Below, piece after piece: positions 17,325 through 26,755 of a DNA stretch of 64,000 nucleotides. This DNA comes from Burkholderiales bacterium (GTDB lineage: Bacteria; Pseudomonadota; Gammaproteobacteria; Burkholderiales; Burkholderiaceae_C): contig CANJJE010000003.1 of the NCBI GenBank assembly GCA_947474755.1, positions 238,763 to 302,762 of the forward strand. Reading direction: 5' to 3'. The translations under genes were made by a program, and so were the position numbers. A model generated the notes under the pieces. The model saw only the letters and a list, made by a program, of their open reading frames with translations. It searched no databases and was not told the origin of the DNA. Each line of letters starts with the position of its first letter. Positions within the stretch are counted from its first letter, which is position 1.

Positions 17325-17809
17325 GCCGCGCTGCCTGACACGTCGAGGCTCATCACCAGCGCGTCTTCGCGCTGACCAGCCGCAGCGGGGTAGTAACCAC
17401 GCCGCACACCCATGTCGCGAAATCCATAGCGCTGGTACAGCGCGCGCGCTCGCGGGTTGCTCTGCCGCACTTCGAGCCACAGTTGCAGCGCGCGGCGCTG
17501 TCGGCACAGATCGACCAGCGCGTCGAGCATGAATCGACCATGCCCCTGGCTCTGGGCCTCGGGGGCGACCGTCAGGTTCAGCAGGTGCATCTCGTCGACG
17601 CCTTCCATGGCGACGAAATAGCCGATCGCCCGCCGGCGGTAGTCGCTGTCGAACAGCACTTGCGCGGGGTAGCCCGAGGCCAGTGAATCGATGAAGTTGC
17701 CACGGGTCCACGGGAACGGATAGGCCTCGTTCTCGATGGCCATTACTGCGTCAAGGTGCACAGTCGTCATCTTTTCGAGCCGATGGGCGTGGCGCAGCAC
17801 CGCATTCAC
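17321..17809 (-). CDS. rimI: ribosomal protein bS18-alanine N-acetyltransferase
   Basis: The 162-residue GNAT enzyme acetylates the N-terminal Ala of ribosomal protein S18. The acetyl-CoA loop is QSQGHG at 86-91 following NLTVAPE, and LEVRQSNPRARALYQRYGF (112-130) has the acceptor-side Glu113 and Tyr125 expected in RimI. I choose the GTG at 17809 because it overlaps the tsaB stop as GTGA and gives family length; an ATG 13 codons later is the alternative. Linkage to tsaB is very common for this gene. Confidence 0.92.
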   Translation of the reverse strand: MNAVLRHAHRLEKMTTVHLDAVMAIENEAYPFPWTRGNFIDSLASGYPAQVLFDSDYRRRAIGYFVAMEGVDEMHLLNLTVAPEAQSQGHGRFMLDALVDLCRQRRALQLWLEVRQSNPRARALYQRYGFRDMGVRRGYYPAAAGQREDALVMSLDVSGSAA

Positions 17810-18555
17810 GGCAGGACCCCCGGGGCCGCAGATGGCGCCAGTGCTTTTGCGGCCGCCCGCTCCGCCATCGTCTGTGCCACCTTGTCGCGCAGGTACAGCG
17901 GCAATGCCTGCGCTGCATCCACGGCACCGCCTCGTGCCCATAGCGCAGCGGCCAGCGGCAGCATCGCACGCGCACGCGGCAAGGCCTGCGGCAGGCGCAG
18001 GGCAGCACGGCAGGCCAGACGATCACCGAAGACGGTGAGTGCCGTGCCGGCCACGGCGCTCGGCGCAGCGACGCGCCAGCGTTCGTTCAGTTGCTGCGGC
18101 GTGCAAAGCCAGGGTGCGGTGACGAGCCGCCATTCGCCGGCCTCGAACACCGCGTGCGTCGCATAGATTTCTTCCATGCGCGCATCCATCGCGACCCACA
18201 CATCGTCGGCGGCTCCGGCTTGTGACAAGCTCCGGGCGTCTTCGGCCACGGCCAGCAGCGTGTCGATCGGCAGCACTGGCTTGTCGGCACCCAACGCCAG
18301 CCCCTGAGCCACCGAACAGGCGGTGCGCAAGCCCGTGAAGGCGCCCGGACCGCGGCCAAAGGCAATGGCGTCGAGATCACGCAATCCGATACCTGCCTGC
18401 GCCAGCAGATCCATCACACCGGGGATCAGCGTGGAGGAGGCCAGGGCACCTCCCGCGGCCTCATGCGACCAGACGCGATCACCCACCCGCAGCGCGATGC
18501 TCAGGTGTTCGGTGGCGGTGTCGAAGGCCAGGCAAGCGGTCAATGGAGAAGTCAC
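17806..18555 (-). CDS. tsaB: tRNA t6A37 threonylcarbamoyltransferase complex subunit TsaB
   Basis: The 249-residue protein is the TsaB scaffold, an ASKHA-fold partner of TsaD in the complex that puts threonylcarbamoyl on A37 of ANN-decoding tRNAs. The N-terminal LAFDTATEHLSIAL, the FGRGPGAFTGLRT motif (about 67-79) and WVAMDARMEEIYA are standard. Length is close to the family's. It heads the tightly overlapped tsaB-rimI-UDG-DUF1853 unit and is divergent from dacB. The Sua5/TsaC enzyme that makes the activated intermediate is encoded about 3 kb away. Confidence 0.95.
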   Translation of the reverse strand: MTSPLTACLAFDTATEHLSIALRVGDRVWSHEAAGGALASSTLIPGVMDLLAQAGIGLRDLDAIAFGRGPGAFTGLRTACSVAQGLALGADKPVLPIDTLLAVAEDARSLSQAGAADDVWVAMDARMEEIYATHAVFEAGEWRLVTAPWLCTPQQLNERWRVAAPSAVAGTALTVFGDRLACRAALRLPQALPRARAMLPLAAALWARGGAVDAAQALPLYLRDKVAQTMAERAAAKALAPSAAPGVLP

Positions 18556-18640
18556 GAGACGAGTCTAGCTGCGGCTGATCGGGTGCGTGGCTGTCGGGCC
18601 TTCAGGGTGCCGGCACGTATGCGCGTGCGATCATCCCGGC

Positions 18641-20101
18641 ATGCTTTCGCGTGTCGGATCGATCGCCGTTCTGTGGCTGCTGGGCTGTCATGCGCTGGCG
18701 GCGCCGGCAGTGCCCCTCGCCGCACTGCCGCCCGAAGTCGCCAGCGCCATGGATCGCGTCCGCGTGCCACGCGAGGCACTGTCGGTGGTGGTGCAGGAGC
18801 TCGGCCGCAGCGGTACGCCACGGCTGTCCTGGCAGGCTCAGGTGCCGGTCAACCCGGCATCGCTGATGAAGCTGTTCACCACCTATGCCGCGCTCGACCT
18901 GCTCGGGCCGGCGTGGACCTGGAGCACACCGGTATGGCTGAAGGGCGCGTTGCCCAGCGGCAGCCACGGTGTGTTCAAAGGAGATGTGATCATCAAGGGC
19001 AGCGGTGATCCGAAGCTGGTCGTCGAGCGCGTCTGGCTGCTGCTGCGCCGGCTGCAGCAACTCGGCGTGCACGAGATCCGCGGCGACATCGTGCTCGACC
19101 GCAGCGCGTTCGAGGTGCCTGAGCAGAGCCCGGCCGATTTCGACGGCGAGGCACTGCGGCCTTACAACGTACGTGCCGATGCGCTGCTGCTGAACTACAA
19201 GTCGCTGTCGTTCACCTTCACGCCCGACCCGGAACACGGCGTCGCGGTGATCTCCACCGAGCCGGCGCTGGAAAGCGTGCGCACGGATACCCGCGTGCCG
19301 CTGGCGGCCGGTGTCGGTGCCACGCAGTGCAACGACTGGCGCGGTGGCCTGCAGGTCGATTTCTCCGATCCCCAGCGGCTGCGCTTCAAGGGTATTTATT
19401 CACCGGCCTGCGGCGAGCGGCAGTGGCCGGTGGCCTATGCCGACCCGGCTCGCTACAACGGGCGACTGCTGGCGGGCCTGTGGGCCGAGATGGGCGGCAA
19501 GCTGACGGGCAGCGTGCGCGACGGTACGGCGCCAGCCACGGCGCCGACCTTCGAGCTGGCCTCGCCACCGCTGGCGGAGGTGATCCGCGACATCAACAAG
19601 TTCAGCAACAACGTGATGGCGCAGCAGTTGTTCCTGACGCTGGCACTGAACCAACGCGGTCTGGGCACGCCGGACGGCGCGCGAGAGGTGCTGCGCGGAT
19701 GGCTGGCCACCCGCTACGGCGACGCCGGCCGGTCAGCCGTGATCGACAACGGCTCGGGGCTGTCGCGCGAGACCCGCGTCAGCGCCGCGCTGTTGACGCG
19801 CCTGCTGCAGGACGCCGCGGCCAGCCCGCTGATGCCGGAGCTGGTGGCATCGTTGCCGGTCAGCGGCGTCGATGGCACGATGCGGCGCTCGCTCACGCTC
19901 ACCGGGCGCGCACACTTGAAGACGGGGTCGCTGCGCGATGTGACCGCGGTGGCCGGCTACCTGCTGGCGCCAAGCGGGCGCCGCTATGCCTTGGTCGGCA
20001 TCGTCAACCACCCGAACGCAGCGGCGGCGCGGCCCGCGCTGGAGGCATTGATCCAGTGGGCGGCCAACGATGGCCTGGCTGAAGTCGACGGGCCGAAATG
20101 A
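18641..20101 (+). CDS. dacB: D-alanyl-D-alanine carboxypeptidase/endopeptidase (PBP4, S13 family)
   Basis: The 486-residue periplasmic penicillin-binding protein trims or cleaves peptidoglycan peptide cross-links. A signal peptide covers about residues 1-21 (cut after ALA). The serine-active-site triad of motifs is complete: S74-LM-K77, S322-N-N324 and K427-T-G429. Between the first two lies the large insertion typical of the S13 family. The ATG at 18641 gives the signal peptide; upstream in-frame codons do not. It starts 85 bases from the divergent tsaB. Confidence 0.95.
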   Translation: MLSRVGSIAVLWLLGCHALAAPAVPLAALPPEVASAMDRVRVPREALSVVVQELGRSGTPRLSWQAQVPVNPASLMKLFTTYAALDLLGPAWTWSTPVWLKGALPSGSHGVFKGDVIIKGSGDPKLVVERVWLLLRRLQQLGVHEIRGDIVLDRSAFEVPEQSPADFDGEALRPYNVRADALLLNYKSLSFTFTPDPEHGVAVISTEPALESVRTDTRVPLAAGVGATQCNDWRGGLQVDFSDPQRLRFKGIYSPACGERQWPVAYADPARYNGRLLAGLWAEMGGKLTGSVRDGTAPATAPTFELASPPLAEVIRDINKFSNNVMAQQLFLTLALNQRGLGTPDGAREVLRGWLATRYGDAGRSAVIDNGSGLSRETRVSAALLTRLLQDAAASPLMPELVASLPVSGVDGTMRRSLTLTGRAHLKTGSLRDVTAVAGYLLAPSGRRYALVGIVNHPNAAAARPALEALIQWAANDGLAEVDGPK

Positions 20102-20105
20102 CGCG

Positions 20106-20387
20106 ATGAGCACCCCCGACTGGACCGATCTGCTGGGCTACGCCGCCGCGGCGCTGACGACGGTGTCGTTCATTCCTCAGGCCTGGCTGAGCTTTCGCAC
20201 CGGCGACGTCAGCGGCATCTCGCTCGGCATGTACGGCTGTTTCACCGCCGGTGTCTCGCTGTGGCTGGCCTATGGCGTGGTGCTGGGGGCGTGGCCCATC
20301 GTCATCGCCAATGCCATCACGCTGCTGCTGGCACTGGCCATCCTGTGGATGAAGCTGCGCGGGCAGCGGGTCAATCGGCCCCGCTGA
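20106..20387 (+). CDS. SemiSWEET family transporter (PQ-loop)
   Basis: The 93-residue membrane protein has three predicted helices (about 9-27, 38-58 and 63-84) and the PQ motif at residues 24-25 (FIPQAW), the mark of SemiSWEET half-transporters that dimerise to move sugars down their gradient. The substrate is unknown. The ATG lies four bases after dacB, so they are likely co-transcribed, though no functional link is obvious. Twelve bases separate it from the convergent SGNH lipoprotein gene. Confidence 0.88.
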   Translation: MSTPDWTDLLGYAAAALTTVSFIPQAWLSFRTGDVSGISLGMYGCFTAGVSLWLAYGVVLGAWPIVIANAITLLLALAILWMKLRGQRVNRPR

Positions 20388-20399
20388 CTGGTGCCCCGA

Positions 20400-21443
20400 T
20401 CACCACGGCAGACTGGTCACTAGATCGACCGCGTCGTTGCCGACCAAGATGTGGCCGGCGGCACTGAAATTTACATTACCCGCCCACAAGTGACTGGTGG
20501 CTGTGGCGCCAGTCACCAGCGTGTTGTTTGTGCAACTCAGCAGGTTGACAGGGTTCTGGCAGACCGCAACGGTGACATTGGTGATGTCGGTTCTGGAGAC
20601 TGACTTGCCTCGACGCACGAAGTCGACGACGTTGCGAAACTGTTGCGAGGTGTTGAGGAAGCCCCGGCTGCGGCCGTTGTCGTAGACATTCAGTCGCATT
20701 TCGTCGTTGAAGCTGGTGGACAGCAGATTCAACAACGTCTGATCAGCGAGCGGTTTGCTCAGGCCGAATGGCGTCAAACCCAGCTCGGGGACCGTGGAAT
20801 ACATCACCCGGCCCAGCGTGTTGCCGCGATTGGTGAGCCGATCGATCTGGGCGGCGAACACGACGGCGCGGCGTTTCGCTTCGGCGACGGCTGCGGCCTG
20901 GCTCAGAGGCGCGGGGTTGGCACTGTTGGTTACTCGGTCGTACAGCTCGATGATGTCGTTGGTTCCAGCCATCATGGTGATCAGATCAGTGGGAACCGCC
21001 GCATTGCCGGGCGTCGAGGCGAGGAATTCATCGACCTGTTGAACCACGCCGTTGGTGCCCTCAACCTTGGCATTCGCTTTGGCGCGCATCTGTGCGGTGG
21101 CCGTCAGGTTGTTCGGATTGCATTCGGCAAACACCAGGCCGTATTCGTCCGCCAGATACTGGACCCATAGTCGGCTGGCGTTCGCGCAATCGATCACCGT
21201 TGTATTGACGAAGTTGAACCCGTTGTTGGTGAACTTGCGCGAATCGTTGCCACCGGGGGTGGTCGGCACCAACAGGCTGCTCTCATCACCAAACACGATC
21301 ATCCGCGTCGGCTTGAACCGCTTCGACTGACTGGACTGGCCGCCGCCGCCGCACGATGACAGCAGCAGCGCGCCCACCGTGGTCAGGATCACCAGGCTGC
21401 TGCGCAGCGCTGCGGCGCTCCATCGATCGACTCTGAAATTCAT
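20400..21443 (-). CDS. SGNH-hydrolase-like lipoprotein with altered catalytic triad
   Basis: The 347-residue protein has a signal peptide with lipobox LLSSC (Cys31) followed by CGGGGQ, so it is probably a lipoprotein. The layout is that of SGNH/GDSL esterases: block I MIVFGD at 48-53, a WVQYLADEYG segment, block III GTND at 160-163, and a C-terminal block V-like LWAGNVNFSAAGH at 319-331. However block I reads GDES instead of GDSL, and block V has Gly322 and Asn325 where the catalytic Asp and His are expected. It may be non-hydrolytic. It lies 33 bases below the Sua5 gene. Confidence 0.75.
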   Translation of the reverse strand: MNFRVDRWSAAALRSSLVILTTVGALLLSSCGGGGQSSQSKRFKPTRMIVFGDESSLLVPTTPGGNDSRKFTNNGFNFVNTTVIDCANASRLWVQYLADEYGLVFAECNPNNLTATAQMRAKANAKVEGTNGVVQQVDEFLASTPGNAAVPTDLITMMAGTNDIIELYDRVTNSANPAPLSQAAAVAEAKRRAVVFAAQIDRLTNRGNTLGRVMYSTVPELGLTPFGLSKPLADQTLLNLLSTSFNDEMRLNVYDNGRSRGFLNTSQQFRNVVDFVRRGKSVSRTDITNVTVAVCQNPVNLLSCTNNTLVTGATATSHLWAGNVNFSAAGHILVGNDAVDLVTSLPW

Positions 21444-21476
21444 GCGGTCTCCAAAGGAAATGGGGTTGGGGTACGG

Positions 21477-22478
21477 TCAGTTTGCGCAGGCTCGCCTGAG
21501 GCGATCCCGCACACCGTCCCACTCGGGGCCTGTCGGTGGCTCTTCGACCCAGATCAACTGGACACCCAGGTCATCGAAGCGGCGCAGCACGTTGAAGAGC
21601 TCGTGGGCCGCGAGGTCGGCTCGGGAGGGCATCACCTGATGCACTCCCGCAAAACCACTTGGCACAGGCAGGCGCGAATATACCGCCAGCGGTACGACCG
21701 CCTTTGGCGCTGCGGCATCGGTGGGCGCAGCAAGCAGCTGCAGCGCCGACTGCAACATGCCCGACGCCATCAGCCTGACCGTGCCACGCGGTGCGTAATG
21801 AGACACCAGCGTGCCGGAAGCGCGGGGCGCATCTGCATCTCGGTCTGCCAGCGGCTGGCCAAGCACCGCTTCGATCGCGCCGCGCGTCAGCGAGCCCGGT
21901 CGCAGCAGCACTGGGCGGCCGCGAGAGCAGTCGACGATGGTCGATTCGATGCCGACGTCGCAATCCCCGCCGTCGAGCACACGCAGATCGGTACCCAGTT
22001 CGGCCACCACATGCGCCGCCCGCGTCGGGCTGAGTCGGCCGAAGCGGTTGGCGCTCGGCGCAGCGACGCCAGGCACACCGCGCGCAGCGGCCGCACGCAG
22101 CAGCGCCAGCGCCACCGGATGCGAGGGACTGCGCAAACCAATGGTCGCTTGCCCGCCGGCGCTGGCGGTGGCAAAGCCATGAGCACGCGGCACGATCACC
22201 GTCATCGGGCCGGGCCAGAACGCAGCCACCAGCCGCTGCGCCAGATCGGGCCAGGCGGCGCAGAACAGCCGCGCGGCCGAGGCGTCGGTGACATGGACGA
22301 TCAACGGGTGATTTGTCGGGCGCCCCTTCGCCGCGAAGATCCGAGCCACCGCAGCGTCATCATCGGCCCGCGCGCCAAGACCGTAGACGGTTTCGGTCGG
22401 AAATGCGACCAGTTCACCGGCCGCGAGGGCATCGGCGGCCACGGCGATCGCCAGGGGATCATGTCCGTCCAGCAGCAT
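21477..22478 (-). CDS. L-threonylcarbamoyladenylate synthase (Sua5 type)
   Basis: The 333-residue protein makes threonylcarbamoyl-AMP from threonine, bicarbonate and ATP, the first step of tRNA t6A37 synthesis. The YrdC domain shows PTETVYGLGA (27-36), KGRPTNHPL (51-59) and APSANRFGRLSPT; the C-terminal ~120 residues after the SHYAPRG motif form the extra Sua5 domain missing in short TsaC proteins. The ATG at 22478 lies 27 bases below the purK stop; no good start exists further upstream. TsaB is encoded nearby on the same strand. Confidence 0.93.
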   Translation of the reverse strand: MLLDGHDPLAIAVAADALAAGELVAFPTETVYGLGARADDDAAVARIFAAKGRPTNHPLIVHVTDASAARLFCAAWPDLAQRLVAAFWPGPMTVIVPRAHGFATASAGGQATIGLRSPSHPVALALLRAAAARGVPGVAAPSANRFGRLSPTRAAHVVAELGTDLRVLDGGDCDVGIESTIVDCSRGRPVLLRPGSLTRGAIEAVLGQPLADRDADAPRASGTLVSHYAPRGTVRLMASGMLQSALQLLAAPTDAAAPKAVVPLAVYSRLPVPSGFAGVHQVMPSRADLAAHELFNVLRRFDDLGVQLIWVEEPPTGPEWDGVRDRLRRACAN

Positions 22479-22504
22479 GACAGCGCGCGGGGTATTCGAC
22501 AGCG

Positions 22505-23668
22505 TCAGAACGCCGGCAAGCCCAGCACCGCAGCGGCTTGCAGCGCCACAGCCCGCGCCTGTTCGGCGGTGGTCGCGGTGACGGTCAGGTGACCCATCTT
22601 GCGCGCGCGACGTGGCGTGGCCTTGCCGTAGAGGTGAAGGTGCACGCCGGACAGCCTCAGCACTGCGGCCCAGTCGGGCTCGCGCGCCGGGGCATCCGCG
22701 CCAGCAAACCACAGATCGCCGAGCAGGTTCAGCATCACCGCCGCGGAATGCAGCCGGGGCGCAACCAGCGGCGCGCCCGTCATCGTGCGCACCTGCAGGT
22801 CGAACTGCGACAGGTCGCAGGCATCGACGCTGTAGTGGCCGGAGTTGTGCGGGCGGGGCGCCATCTCGTTGGCGACGAGGCTGCCGTCCTTCAGCACAAA
22901 GAATTCGACGCAGAGCACGCCGACATAGCCCAGCGATTCGGCCACCCGCTCGGCAGCATCGATCGCGCGTTGCTGCAGCGCCGCTGTCAGGTCGGGCGCC
23001 GGCACCTGGGTGACGGCGAGGATGCCGTCGCGATGCAGGTTCTGTTGCAGCGGGAAATGAACCACCTGCCCGGCCGCACTGCGCGCAACGATGACGCTGA
23101 CCTCGTAGGCCAGCGGCAGCTGCTTTTCGAGCACGGCCGACACGCCGCCCAGCGACATCCACGCAGCTGGCAGATCGGCCCGCGTCGCGACCCGCACTTG
23201 CCCCTTGCCGTCGTAGCCCAGGCGGGTGGTCTTCAGGATGCCGGGGAAAAGGGCCTCCGGCACCGCAGCGAGCTGTGACGCGTCCTCGATCACCGCATGC
23301 GGCGCACACGGCACATCGCAACCGGCGAAGTGCCGTTTTTCAGCGGCACGGTCCTGGCACACCGCCACCGCCTCCGCCCCTGGCGCCACCGGACGGTGCG
23401 CGCCGAGCTTCATCAGCGCGTCGGCCGGCACGTTCTCGAACTCGGTGGTGATCGCCGCGCTGCGTTGCATCAGCTGCGTCAGGCCCTCTTGATCGATGTA
23501 ATCGGCCTGAATGTGATGGTGGGCGACGAGCCCGGCGGGGCTGGCGGGGTCGGCATCAAGCACCACGGTGAGATAACCCATCTGCTGCGCGGCGTGCACG
23601 AACATCCGGCCGAGCTGGCCTCCGCCCATGACGCCGAGCGCGGCACCCGGCGCAATGAAGGGCGTCAT
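22505..23668 (-). CDS. purK: N5-carboxyaminoimidazole ribonucleotide synthase
   Basis: The 387-residue ATP-grasp enzyme carboxylates AIR with bicarbonate to N5-CAIR in purine synthesis. The N-terminal [11 protein letters not shown] nucleotide motif (12-22), [11 protein letters not shown] and the metal-binding [21 protein letters not shown] block are all present. It overlaps purE by four bases, so the two successive enzymes are made together. The next gene on the strand is the bicarbonate-using Sua5 enzyme. Confidence 0.97.
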   Translation of the reverse strand: MTPFIAPGAALGVMGGGQLGRMFVHAAQQMGYLTVVLDADPASPAGLVAHHHIQADYIDQEGLTQLMQRSAAITTEFENVPADALMKLGAHRPVAPGAEAVAVCQDRAAEKRHFAGCDVPCAPHAVIEDASQLAAVPEALFPGILKTTRLGYDGKGQVRVATRADLPAAWMSLGGVSAVLEKQLPLAYEVSVIVARSAAGQVVHFPLQQNLHRDGILAVTQVPAPDLTAALQQRAIDAAERVAESLGYVGVLCVEFFVLKDGSLVANEMAPRPHNSGHYSVDACDLSQFDLQVRTMTGAPLVAPRLHSAAVMLNLLGDLWFAGADAPAREPDWAAVLRLSGVHLHLYGKATPRRARKMGHLTVTATTAEQARAVALQAAAVLGLPAF

Positions 23669-24159
23669 TTCAAATCGGAAGTCATCGCGCGCGCGACCTC
23701 GGTCTGTCGGGCGCGATAGGCCTCCAGCTTCACGCGCAAGGCGGGATCACAGACGGCGAACATTGCCACCGCAAACAGCGCCGCATTGGCGGCGCCGGCG
23801 GTGCCGATCGCAAAGGTCGCCACGGGAATTCCCTTGGGCATCTGCACGATCGAATGCAGCGAGTCCACGCCCTGCAGATGGCGGCTGGCGACTGGCACGC
23901 CGAGCACTGGTACAACGGTCTTGGCAGCCAGCATGCCCGGCAGGTGCGCCGCGCCCCCAGCGCCAGCGATGATGACCTTCAGGCCACGCAGAGCTGCCGA
24001 TTCGGCGTAGGCGAACATGTCGTCCGGCATGCGGTGGGCCGAGACGACGCGGGCCTCGAACGGAATGCCAAACTCGGCGAGAATCTCCGTGGACGTGCGC
24101 AAGGTCTCCCAGTCGCTGCTGGACCCCATCACCACACCCACCACCGCAGGCGCGCTCAT
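23665..24159 (-). CDS. purE: N5-carboxyaminoimidazole ribonucleotide mutase
   Basis: The 164-residue enzyme converts N5-CAIR to CAIR in purine synthesis. Signature parts are MGSSSDW (11-17), [10 protein letters not shown] and [15 protein letters not shown], with the catalytic His in SAHR. Length is normal for a class I PurE. It is the first gene of purE-purK(-sua5) and is divergent from the CnoX-like gene, with a candidate promoter in the 99-base gap. Confidence 0.97.
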   Translation of the reverse strand: MSAPAVVGVVMGSSSDWETLRTSTEILAEFGIPFEARVVSAHRMPDDMFAYAESAALRGLKVIIAGAGGAAHLPGMLAAKTVVPVLGVPVASRHLQGVDSLHSIVQMPKGIPVATFAIGTAGAANAALFAVAMFAVCDPALRVKLEAYRARQTEVARAMTSDLK

Positions 24160-24189
24160 GGCCTTGCTCCGCTTTTTCAGAAGCCTTGA

Positions 24190-24217
24190 ATTGTAGGCGG
24201 CACGGCTTCATCTCCAA
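24190..24217 (-). promoter_or_regulatory. candidate sigma70 promoter for purEK
   Basis: On the minus strand a TACAAT hexamer (24190-24195) matches the -10 consensus at five of six positions. It is preceded at 16 bases by TTGGAG (24212-24217), a weak -35. The purE start lies about 30 bases downstream, and the gap between the divergent genes needs a promoter. No PurR-type operator was recognised. Confidence 0.4.
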
Positions 24218-24258
24218 CCGCACCTCAGTGCCTGCCTGCACGCACCCGACCCTCCGCC

Positions 24259-25203
24259 ATGATCAACATCACCCTGCAGAACTTCAAGACCGACCTGATC
24301 GAAGCGTCGGTCAACCAGGCCATCCTGCTCTTCATCTGGGCGCCGTGGTCCGAACCGGCGAAGGCGCTCGGGCCGGTACTCGAGAAACTTGAAGTGTCCT
24401 ACGCAGGTCGCTTCACGCTGGCGAAGCTGAATTCCGAATCCGAAACCGAGATCGCGGTGCAGTTGTCGAAGCTGTTCGGTGTGCGCACCATCCCGTTTTG
24501 CGTGATGTTCAAGGGCGGCCAGCCGATCGATGGGTTCGTCGAGCTGCTGCCCGAAGCCGAGATCCGCCAGTTCCTCGACAAGCACGTGCCCAGCGTCGAA
24601 GAAATGGCCTCTGCCGAGGACCTGGAGGACGCCGAGGCTCTGCTGGCCGGCGGCAACACCGACAGTGCGATCGCCAAGCTGCTGGAAGCCGTCGCGATCA
24701 ACCCCGGCAACGACAGCGCCCGCGCCGACTGCCTGAGAGCCTTGTTGATGGCTGGCCGCGTCGACGAAGCCCGTGCAGTGTTCAATCCGGTGGCTGGCAA
24801 GGTGCTGCCCGATCCACGGCTGGCGGCCTGCGGGCATTGGCTCACGGCCTGCGAAAAGGCACCACTGTTGCGCTCGCCTGATGTGCTGACGGCAGCGATC
24901 GCCGCGAACCGGCGAGATTTCGAGGCCCGCTTCGAGCTGGCGCAACTGCATTTCGCTGCGCAACGCTTCATCGAAGCGATGGACGAGTTGCTGGAAATCA
25001 TCATGCGCGACAAGGCCTGGAATGGCGAGCTGGCGCGCAAGACCTATGTGGCCGTGCTCGACGTCATGGCCAAGCCCGCGCCAGCGAAGCCCACCGCCGC
25101 GGCGCCAAAAGGCGCGCTGGAAATCGCCGGCAGGGTCGACACAACGCCAACCGATCCCGAAGTCGATCGCTATCGGCGCAAGCTGAGCATGGCGCTGTTC
25201 TGA
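24259..25203 (+). CDS. thioredoxin-fold/TPR protein, CnoX (YbbN)-like, lacking the CxxC
   Basis: The 314-residue cytoplasmic protein has an N-terminal thioredoxin domain (1-110) and a C-terminal TPR-like helical region, the layout of CnoX/YbbN chaperedoxins that protect substrates from aggregation and hand them to chaperones. At the active site the usual WCxxC reads W30-SEPA (residues 31-34), so both redox cysteines are replaced by Ser31 and Ala34; the cis-Pro loop RTIPF is kept. It can therefore hardly be a disulfide reductase. The start follows the purE-divergent gap; it converges on fmt. Confidence 0.85.
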   Translation: MINITLQNFKTDLIEASVNQAILLFIWAPWSEPAKALGPVLEKLEVSYAGRFTLAKLNSESETEIAVQLSKLFGVRTIPFCVMFKGGQPIDGFVELLPEAEIRQFLDKHVPSVEEMASAEDLEDAEALLAGGNTDSAIAKLLEAVAINPGNDSARADCLRALLMAGRVDEARAVFNPVAGKVLPDPRLAACGHWLTACEKAPLLRSPDVLTAAIAANRRDFEARFELAQLHFAAQRFIEAMDELLEIIMRDKAWNGELARKTYVAVLDVMAKPAPAKPTAAAPKGALEIAGRVDTTPTDPEVDRYRRKLSMALF

Positions 25204-25237
25204 CGGTCTGCGATCTGCGTTCGCCGAGTCCGTCGGG

Positions 25238-25252
25238 CGCCCTGCAAGGGCG
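25238..25252. terminator. weak hairpin between convergent CnoX-like gene and fmt
   Basis: A six-base-pair inverted repeat, CGCCCT-GCA-AGGGCG, lies in the 55-base gap between two convergent genes. There is no T-run on either side, so it is at best a weak terminator. Confidence 0.3.
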
Positions 25253-25258
25253 GATTAC

Positions 25259-26227
25259 TCAGGCCGCGCTCTGATCAAACTGTTCGCCGACCTGCAGTGC
25301 CTGCCCTTGCAAGAACTGAGCGGCAGTCAACCGCTTGCCACCCGGGCGCTGCAATTCGGTCAGCAGCACGGCACCAGATCCGCAGGCGACGCCGATGCCA
25401 TCCGCAGACACCGCGATCACCGCGCCGGGCTTCGCCTGCTGCTGAGCGGCTGGAATCTCTCGCGCGTACCACAGCTTGACCGCCTCGCCGCGCAACCGGG
25501 CGACGGCACCCGGCGCAGGATTGAATGCACGTATGCGACGCGCGATGGTGTCGGCATCGAGATTCCATTCGACAGCGGCCTCGGCCTTTTCGACCTTCTT
25601 CGCATAGGTCACGCCGTCGGCCGACTGCTCGGTGGCGTGCAGCCCTCCGCACGCAGCCAACTCAAGCGCTTCGATGATCAGGCGTCCGCCGAGCTCGGCC
25701 AACCGATCATGCAGCGAGCCAGTGGTGTCGCCAGCAGCGATGTCCATCGGTTCGGCCAGCAGCATTGCACCGGTGTCCAGCCCCGCGTCCATCTGAATCA
25801 CGGTGATGCCGGTGCGCGAATCGCCCGCCTCGATGGCTCGGTGGATCGGCGCCGCACCGCGCCAGCGGGGCAGCAGCGACGCATGGATGTTCAGGCAGCC
25901 CAGGCGCGGCAGACTCAGCACCCACTCGGGCAGGATCAGTCCATAGGCAGCCACCACCATCACGTCGGGTCGGGTAGCCTGCAGGGCCTCCCGAGCAGCG
26001 TTCGCATCAGCCGGGTAGCGTCCGTCCAGCCGAAGGCCTTGCGGCTGGATCACCGCCAGGCCCTGTGAGACGGACCAGGCCTTGACGGCAGAGGGCTGCA
26101 ATTGCTGACCGCGGCCGGCAGGCCGATCAGGCTGCGTCAGCACCAGCGGGATGTCGAAGCCTGCAGCATGCAGGGCAGCGAGCGCGACGCGGGCGAACTC
26201 CGGGGTGCCGGCGAAGGCCAGCCTCAT
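25259..26227 (-). CDS. fmt: methionyl-tRNA formyltransferase
   Basis: The 322-residue enzyme formylates Met on initiator tRNA using 10-formyl-THF. Catalytic residues Asn113, His115 and Asp151 are present in [12 protein letters not shown] and AGLDTGAM, matching the E. coli enzyme's Asn106, His108 and Asp144. The C-terminal OB-like tRNA domain follows from about residue 210. It lies 18 bases below def, the enzyme that later removes the formyl group; this pairing is standard. The initiator tRNA itself is encoded at 48193-48269. Confidence 0.97.
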   Translation of the reverse strand: MRLAFAGTPEFARVALAALHAAGFDIPLVLTQPDRPAGRGQQLQPSAVKAWSVSQGLAVIQPQGLRLDGRYPADANAAREALQATRPDVMVVAAYGLILPEWVLSLPRLGCLNIHASLLPRWRGAAPIHRAIEAGDSRTGITVIQMDAGLDTGAMLLAEPMDIAAGDTTGSLHDRLAELGGRLIIEALELAACGGLHATEQSADGVTYAKKVEKAEAAVEWNLDADTIARRIRAFNPAPGAVARLRGEAVKLWYAREIPAAQQQAKPGAVIAVSADGIGVACGSGAVLLTELQRPGGKRLTAAQFLQGQALQVGEQFDQSAA

Positions 26228-26245
26228 GCGCAGAACAAGCCGGGA

Positions 26246-26755
26246 TCAGCGCTCGTCATCACGCCAGTGCTTGAGCATCTTGGTCTTGATTCGGTTGCGC
26301 TTGAGCGGGCTCAGGTATTCGACGAAGACCTTGCCTACCAGGTGGTCCATCTCGTGCTGAACGCACTTGGCCAGCAAGCCTTCGGCATCAAACTCGACCG
26401 GCTCGCCGCTGCGGCCCAGCGCGCGAACCCGAACCTGCGCTGCACGCGACACCTTGTCGTAAACGCTCGGCACCGACAGACAGCCCTCCTCGTCAATCAC
26501 CTGTTCCTCGCTGACCGCCAGCAACTCGGGGTTGATCAGCACCAGCGGCTTGTTGCGCGTGTCCGACGTGTCGATGACCAGCACCCGCTCGTGCACATCG
26601 ACCTGGCTGGCCGCGAGGCCGACGCCTTGGGCCTCGTACATCGTCTCGAGCATGTCGTCGATCAGGCGACGGATGCGGTCATCGATCTGCGCCACCGGCT
26701 TGGCCACGGTGTGCAAACGGGGGTCAGGGTAGCGAAGGATGGTGAGCTTCGGCAT
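26246..26755 (-). CDS. def: peptide deformylase
   Basis: The 169-residue metallo-enzyme removes the formyl group from nascent protein N-termini. All three motifs are intact: GVGLAA (44-49), EGCLS (90-94, metal ligand Cys92) and HEMDH (134-138). It heads the def-fmt pair and is divergent from the LysM gene across 185 relatively AT-rich bases. Confidence 0.97.
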   Translation of the reverse strand: MPKLTILRYPDPRLHTVAKPVAQIDDRIRRLIDDMLETMYEAQGVGLAASQVDVHERVLVIDTSDTRNKPLVLINPELLAVSEEQVIDEEGCLSVPSVYDKVSRAAQVRVRALGRSGEPVEFDAEGLLAKCVQHEMDHLVGKVFVEYLSPLKRNRIKTKMLKHWRDDER

